This document shows positions 59,313 through 64,000 of a DNA stretch of 64,000 nucleotides, piece by piece. This DNA is from Paenibacillus contaminans (GTDB lineage Bacteria; Bacillota; Bacilli; Paenibacillales; NBRC-103111). The notes beneath the pieces were generated by a model. It saw only the letters and a program-made list of their open reading frames with translations, did no database searches and was not told the origin of the DNA. Position numbers and translations under genes: made by a program. Positions within the stretch are counted from its first letter, which is position 1. The number at the start of each line of letters is the position of its first letter. The stretch spans positions 248,001-312,000 of the forward strand of contig NZ_QMFB01000005.1 in assembly GCF_003285015.1 (NCBI RefSeq), read 5' to 3'.

Positions 59313-61400
59313 ATGACACAGCATACAGCAACAATGAGCGCATCCTGGATATGGTATCCGGGCGATTTCGAAATCCGGTTGCACGAAAAAATGTCGGTGA
59401 AGCGCAGATCACGCGGTGTCCTATATCCGGCTTACTGGCGGCTCGATCGCCACTATTCTAACGTTACCTTCCGTTATACGTACGATCTGCCGCAGGAAGA
59501 GCGGATAACGGTCGCGGCCGAAGGCTCCTTTTCCCTTTATGTCGATGGAAAGGGTAATGACCGATCGGATGATGCTGTCATCACCCTGCCGGCGGGCAGA
59601 CACGAAATCAACGTCAGCGTCTTTAACGATATCGAGGTACCTGCGCTGTTCATCGAAGGCGCCAACATCCGAACTAACTCATCCTGGGAAGTGACCTCCT
59701 ATCAGAACGACTGGGTACCTGCGGGGAATTGGACGTTTGATTCACCTTCCAGCCCGCCGTCAGCGTTCCGTTTAGCGCTCACACCGCAGGAGCCGGTGTC
59801 CGAAGAAATGAAAGAAGGACATCTGCTGCTCGATTTTGGCCGCGAAACGTTCGGTTATTTGCGCTTCCACAACCTAAGAGGCTCAGGAATGGTGAATATC
59901 TACTACGGCGAGTCGATGGCAGAGGCTCTTTCAACGGAAGAATGTTACAGCCTGGACCGCTTCGAAGCCGGAGAAGCGGCTAGAAGCTCAGTAGACGGTA
60001 TCTATACGTTGAATGACGCGAAGGCCTATCGGTATGTCTGGATTCATGCCGATACCGCCGTGAACTGGGACCATGTATCCATGCTGTACGAATACGTGCC
60101 GGTAACCCACAGAAGTACCTTTGAGTGCTCAGACCCCAAGCTGAACGAGATTTACAATATGAGTCTCTATACACTGCATCTAAACATGCGGGAATTCTTT
60201 CTCGATGGCATCAAGCGGGACCGGTGGGTGTGGTCGGGCGACGCCTATCAGGCGTTTCTGATGAACTACTACAGTTTCTTCGACCTGGATGTTACTAGGA
60301 GGACGCTGATTGCCCTGAGAGGCAAAGACCCTCTTGTCATGCACTTCAACACGATTTTGGACTATTCGCTGTACTGGTTCATTTCGCTGTATGACTATTA
60401 CCTTTACACGGGTGATATTGATTTTATCCGGCAGTATTACGATCGCGCGGTCACCTTAATGGACTTCTGCCTAGCGCAGCGCAATGAAGAGGGGCTGCTA
60501 GAAGGCAGGCAGCAGGATTGGGTGTTCGTGGATTGGGCGGATTTCAAAAATAACGGCGCTGTCAGCACCATCCAAATTTTGCTGGCTCGCAGCCTGGAAG
60601 TCATGAGCTTGTTAGCTGCGAAGCTGGGCAACGTCTCCGCGTCCACCTCTTACGTAACACTTGCAGAGGAGATCAAGGAAAAAACCATTCGGTTGTTTTG
60701 GGACGACAGCAGAGGCGGGCTGTTACACCACCGCGTTGACGGCGTCACGCAGTCTACGCTGACGAAGCATGCAAGTATGTTCGCCTTGACCTACGATTAC
60801 CTTAGCTTGGAGCAGCGCGATAGTGTGATCCGCAACGTCATGCTGAATCCCGGCGTGCCACAGATCAGAACGCCGTATATGCGATTTCATGAGCTGGCGG
60901 TTCTGTGCGAAAGCGGACAGCACGACTATGTACGGCAGGAGGTGCTATCCTACTGGGGAGGCATGATCGAACTGGGCGCGACGACGTTCTGGGAGGAGTA
61001 CGATCCGTCCCTGGCGGACGACGCCCACTTCGGAATGTACGGGGGTACCTTCGGCAAAAGCCTGTGTCATGCTTGGGGAGCCGGACCGATCTATCTGTTC
61101 GGCAAGTATTTCCTTGGTATAACGCCGAGTTCACCCGAATACCAGACTTATCGGATTCAGCCAAACCTCGGCGGTCTTGCGTTTATGAAAGGGACGGTAC
61201 CGACAGGCAAAGGCCAAGTACATATCGAGATGGATCACTCCGCGATACATGTAGAGAGTACTCATGGAACCGGCCTGCTGACTTTTACGAGTGCCGAGCC
61301 TCCAACGTGCGAGGAAGCCGAAGTGCGGTCGGCGGGCAATGGGCGATACGAGGTTGCGATTAAGGCAGGGAATCGTTACTCGATTGCTTATCGAAACTGA
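59313..61400 (+). CDS. GH78-like alpha-L-rhamnosidase
   Basis: 695 residues, no signal peptide, so cytoplasmic. An N-terminal beta-sandwich (about 10-260; MSASWIWYPGDFEIRLHEKM, VSMLYEYVPVTHRSTFECSD) is followed by an alpha/alpha barrel (about 270-600). Conserved GH78 positions: GIKRDRWVWSGDAYQAF near 298-314 (acidic residues of the active site) and GATTFWEEYDPS near 555 with the likely second catalytic Glu. A C-terminal beta domain follows (about 605-695). It would remove L-rhamnose, or a related sugar, from oligosaccharides already inside the cell. Start placement rests on GAAGGGG 13 bases upstream. It is 76 bases after the cohesin/SLH gene. Confidence 0.85.
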   Translation: MTQHTATMSASWIWYPGDFEIRLHEKMSVKRRSRGVLYPAYWRLDRHYSNVTFRYTYDLPQEERITVAAEGSFSLYVDGKGNDRSDDAVITLPAGRHEINVSVFNDIEVPALFIEGANIRTNSSWEVTSYQNDWVPAGNWTFDSPSSPPSAFRLALTPQEPVSEEMKEGHLLLDFGRETFGYLRFHNLRGSGMVNIYYGESMAEALSTEECYSLDRFEAGEAARSSVDGIYTLNDAKAYRYVWIHADTAVNWDHVSMLYEYVPVTHRSTFECSDPKLNEIYNMSLYTLHLNMREFFLDGIKRDRWVWSGDAYQAFLMNYYSFFDLDVTRRTLIALRGKDPLVMHFNTILDYSLYWFISLYDYYLYTGDIDFIRQYYDRAVTLMDFCLAQRNEEGLLEGRQQDWVFVDWADFKNNGAVSTIQILLARSLEVMSLLAAKLGNVSASTSYVTLAEEIKEKTIRLFWDDSRGGLLHHRVDGVTQSTLTKHASMFALTYDYLSLEQRDSVIRNVMLNPGVPQIRTPYMRFHELAVLCESGQHDYVRQEVLSYWGGMIELGATTFWEEYDPSLADDAHFGMYGGTFGKSLCHAWGAGPIYLFGKYFLGITPSSPEYQTYRIQPNLGGLAFMKGTVPTGKGQVHIEMDHSAIHVESTHGTGLLTFTSAEPPTCEEAEVRSAGNGRYEVAIKAGNRYSIAYRN

Positions 61401-61465
61401 CCGAATACGCAAAACAAGAGCCTGTACCCAGGAACTTACCTAAATACCGCCGGAAGACGAACGCC

Positions 61466-61502
61466 AATAGCCTCCCGGAATTTCTCATTCCGGGAGGCTG
61501 CG
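61466..61502. terminator. Hairpin between convergent genes
   Basis: AGCCTCCCGGAAT (61469-61481) and ATTCCGGGAGGCT (61487-61499) form a perfect 13-base stem with a 5-base loop. No T tract on either side, so termination efficiency is uncertain. Confidence 0.65.
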
Positions 61503-61513
61503 GCCTGACAGCC

Positions 61514-63595
61514 TTATGCCATCAATCCTGCATTTCTTAGTTTTGACAGAAGAGCATTGAAGTCATTTTTTAATGTATCCACATCTGCTGCCGTACTGTC
61601 GCTTTGTGCGGCGGCTTTTTGCGAAAGCAGACTAACCATTATATTTTTAGCCGCTATTTCCCAATAACACAAAAACACTGCCGGCCCGCCGAAACCGCTG
61701 AACGATGCGCTTGTTGCCCCATTTACTTTCCAACCGGAAGGCGGGTTAAACGTAAACGCCCCGGTTGGCGCGCCGTTCGTGCCGGTTCCAATGAAACCGA
61801 TCATGGCATCGTCAACGCCCTTGTATTTATTTGCAATCTCAACATTAAGCAAGTTGACCGTCCACGCATTTTTTTTATATAACCTGGGTACGACACCTGT
61901 TGGCGAAATCGATATCGATGCGCCTAATAAATCCTGGTTTCTGCTTCTCCCCTTATAGTACGCGCCATCCAGCATATTATCGAGGGAATTCGGCATATAA
62001 AAGCGTTTCCAACCGATCGTATCCGCAAACGCGCCATAATCGCCGGTTCGATTGTTTGGCGCTATTCGCTCGCAATTGATGAACGGCTCCCCATTAAACG
62101 AACCGTACCGGTTCAAAATCTGGCACGAACCCGATCCTATAAATACAAGGTTTCGATAAACCGCTTCTGTGTAAAATCCGATATAAGCGCTCGTTTGCGG
62201 TGACAGGGATGAGCCCGAATACCCGACAGCAGAACCGATGCCGCAAAATTGCGTCGTGATGGAAGTCACATTTACACCGTATAAAGCTGCATCAAGCACA
62301 CCCGTACCGCATCGAATCGCGTCAATCAAACCGACTTTTGTCGGCCCGGCATTTGGTCCTACACTGAACAAGGCGCCGCCGAAAATAAATTTAATGGCTC
62401 CGCTTGTCGGTTCTGCGGTTTCCATCCACGGGAATAACGCGACGGTTTTGTTTGTAAAATCGGTTGCTTCGACTTTGTAGGTGATCCCATTAATAACAGC
62501 AAAAACAGGATTCGTTATGAGGTTACTATCATACGGAAGCCCGGAAACTGTGATGGTCGTTCGTTGGTTAGCCGTTCCGGACGTACCGGTATGAACAGGA
62601 TTGGAGTACGTATAGGACGTATTGTTATTCGACCACGGCGCGATTTGACTGCAACCGCAATCCCTCGCCAAAATGCTGTCAATCTCTACGCAGGTGTTGT
62701 TGTGATAGGCGGGCGATTGAACCGGAATGCCGATTAAGCCGTTTTCATCCGTTACAATGCCGAAATACTTCATTAGACTTGTTTTTATTTTTGGCAGCTT
62801 TGAACTTTGCACCCCGTTTAGTACAACGCCATATTCAACCGTCATGGTGCTAAACGTACCAATCGTACCCGTCCCGACAACTTCAATCGCTCCCGAGCTG
62901 ACAACCTTGGAACCTCGCAAAGCGATCATGTAACGCATAGCATTCAAGGCTTTTAATTTCAGATCCCAATGAATAGACGCTTGTCCGGTACAGTCAAAAT
63001 CCAGCGGTCTGCTAATCGTAAAATTGCCGACAACCCGAATTTGCGTCTTGCCATTATCCGTCATCACAAAATCCGCAAAGCGGTCAAGCGCATCGCTTGC
63101 ATCCGTGTTATCTACCGCTCCCGCGTGATAAGGCGTAATGACTTCATCATTCGCTCGCACCCATCTTCCTGTAGCGATACCGGGTGGCGAAAAAACGGTA
63201 ACGCCATTGTCAGTCTCTGTGCTGGCCGCGTTCCACGCAAACATACCGCCGCCTACATGATTTCCAGCGTAATAAGACTTTACATAGACACAAACGCATT
63301 CCTCCGGACTCGCGATCGATAACAGGTCCGCAATGCTTTCCAGGCAAGCGGGCTCCCAGCCCGGCTCCCCATAAACCGCTTCCGTAACCGATGCGTGGGA
63401 AGACGTTCTTCCCCAAGCCGGAGGTCCGGAAGCAGCTTTTCCCAAAGCGGCAGGCCCGGAAAACGCAATAGCGGCGCCCGCTATGCCTAAGGAGGCGAGC
63501 AGCTTCCGGCGCGTCATCTTGCCGTTCGTTTCCATTGCATCTTCAGAAGAGTGTTCTTGCACGTTCGCATTGTCTGGTATCCGATTATCCGACAT
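61514..63595 (-). CDS. Tat-exported protein resembling phage tailspike / beta-helix proteins
   Basis: 693 residues. AGGGAGGCTTCGAC precedes the ATG. The twin-arginine signal is clear (TRRKLLASLGIAGAAIAFSG, Arg29-Arg30) after a 26-residue polar leader. The mature N-terminus resembles the head-binding/beta-helix entry of phage tailspikes and of pectate-lyase-like proteins: YVKSYYAGNHVGGGMFAWNA, GRWVRANDEVITPYHAGAVD, NTDASDALDRFADFV, then TQIRVVGNFTISRPLDFD. A long repeat-like stretch (about 200-560) probably is a right-handed beta-helix. The C-terminus ends in a coiled-coil-like helix (DTLKNDFNALLSKLRNAGL). A polysaccharide-binding or -cleaving role is inferred. Catalytic residues not identified. 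Confidence 0.8.
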   Translation of the reverse strand: MSDNRIPDNANVQEHSSEDAMETNGKMTRRKLLASLGIAGAAIAFSGPAALGKAASGPPAWGRTSSHASVTEAVYGEPGWEPACLESIADLLSIASPEECVCVYVKSYYAGNHVGGGMFAWNAASTETDNGVTVFSPPGIATGRWVRANDEVITPYHAGAVDNTDASDALDRFADFVMTDNGKTQIRVVGNFTISRPLDFDCTGQASIHWDLKLKALNAMRYMIALRGSKVVSSGAIEVVGTGTIGTFSTMTVEYGVVLNGVQSSKLPKIKTSLMKYFGIVTDENGLIGIPVQSPAYHNNTCVEIDSILARDCGCSQIAPWSNNNTSYTYSNPVHTGTSGTANQRTTITVSGLPYDSNLITNPVFAVINGITYKVEATDFTNKTVALFPWMETAEPTSGAIKFIFGGALFSVGPNAGPTKVGLIDAIRCGTGVLDAALYGVNVTSITTQFCGIGSAVGYSGSSLSPQTSAYIGFYTEAVYRNLVFIGSGSCQILNRYGSFNGEPFINCERIAPNNRTGDYGAFADTIGWKRFYMPNSLDNMLDGAYYKGRSRNQDLLGASISISPTGVVPRLYKKNAWTVNLLNVEIANKYKGVDDAMIGFIGTGTNGAPTGAFTFNPPSGWKVNGATSASFSGFGGPAVFLCYWEIAAKNIMVSLLSQKAAAQSDSTAADVDTLKNDFNALLSKLRNAGLMA

Positions 63596-63749
63596 GTCGA
63601 AGCCTCCCTAAAAATCCTATGATTTTTCGCCAACCGAAATCGCTTACAACAGGTCTAACGAGGATAACAACCTTCTTATTAGGAGACCTTCTATATTACA
63701 ACGGGGCATAGTCACATGCTCACACTTGCCCCGTTGTACCTGCTTATTA

Positions 63750-64000
63750 TTATTTACTCATGATGTTGTAGAGGATCTGCACAAACTGCGCTCTGCTTGC
63801 CGAATCCTCCGGCAGGATGTTGTCATTGGTCCCGGCGATAATTCCGGCTTTCACAAACAGTTCAATTGCATGATTTGCATAACCGGCAACCTTCCCTGCA
63901 TCCTTGAATTCTTCCAGGTTTTTGACGTTGCCTGCTGCCGGCAATTCATTTATGTTCTTAAGCGTATTGTATACCAATACGAACAATTCCTGCCGGGTCA
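63750..64000 (-). CDS. SLH-domain protein, 5' end outside window
   Basis: The minus-strand frame is open to the window edge; the last 83 residues are visible. They contain the end of one SLH repeat (TRQELFVLVYNTLK) and a complete last one: LEEFKDAGKVAGYANHAIEL, FVKAGIIAGTNDNILPEDSA, SRAQFVQILYNIMSK. The protein ends directly after it. The repeats anchor the protein to the cell wall. Confidence 0.88.
   Translation of the reverse strand, partial: TRQELFVLVYNTLKNINELPAAGNVKNLEEFKDAGKVAGYANHAIELFVKAGIIAGTNDNILPEDSASRAQFVQILYNIMSK

Noticed and set aside
1..64000. tRNA, rRNA, insertion sequences, prophage
   Set aside because: None was recognised by eye on either strand; a tRNA scan and a transposase search would be the decisive tests.

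Overview
The window reads as a chromosomal segment of a Gram-positive, low-to-mid GC soil bacterium of the Paenibacillaceae (Paenibacillus/Cohnella type). This is inferred from four CUT1 sugar importers of the LplB/YtcP/LplA type that all lack an ATPase gene, YesM/YesN-type two-component genes, large membrane-anchored AraC regulators, S-layer-homology (SLH) proteins, a DUF4855 protein and strong AGGAGG ribosome binding sites. No rRNA, tRNA, CRISPR array, insertion sequence or prophage was recognised.

Layout. 1-6.7 kb (minus): operon for an unknown 639-residue protein, two permeases, a solute-binding lipoprotein and a DUF4832-type secreted protein cut by the window edge. 7.5-12 kb (minus): an unknown TIM-barrel-like gene with a YesN/YesM pair, closed by a terminator module that recurs at 38.3 kb. 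12-17 kb: a stalk-domain protein, an AT-rich beta-propeller gene, a decayed response regulator, a YitT-type membrane protein and two small membrane proteins. 17-20.5 kb (minus): second importer. 20.9-22.5 kb: divergent TetR/SDR pair with an operator-like palindrome on the promoter. 23-28.5 kb: FAD-dependent lipoprotein, SLH protein, ArsB/NhaD-type transporter with a DUF2642 protein. 28.5-29.1 kb: gene debris. 29.5-38.1 kb (minus): AraC regulator, third importer, DUF4855/discoidin protein. 38.4-45.4 kb (minus): fourth importer, a second membrane AraC regulator and a coupled MDR dehydrogenase. 46-48.3 kb (plus): YnfA-type protein and two Gfo/Idh/MocA oxidoreductases. 48.6-50.1 kb: cardiolipin synthase. 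50.3-50.8 kb: broken HigB-like toxin with intact antitoxin. 50.9-51.8 kb: cupin AraC regulator.

The most interesting region is 51.9-61.4 kb. A cytoplasmic regulator made of a GntR winged helix fused to a sugar-binding-protein fold (minus) diverges from a plus-strand operon. The operon encodes a 1213-residue secreted propeller protein carrying its own cohesin and dockerin, a 616-residue cohesin protein with three SLH domains (a one-base stop/start overlap), and a GH78-like rhamnosidase. A perfect TTGACA-17-TATAAT promoter lies between two GTGTACA inverted repeats whose centres are about 103 bp apart. I read this as a small, self-contained, sugar-controlled cohesin/dockerin surface-display module; that is inference. 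A Tat-exported tailspike-like protein and the end of another SLH protein finish the window.

Overall the region is a plant-polysaccharide or glycan utilisation neighbourhood: several importers with their own sensors, surface proteins, and oxidoreductases for unusual sugars. Substrates cannot be read from the sequence.
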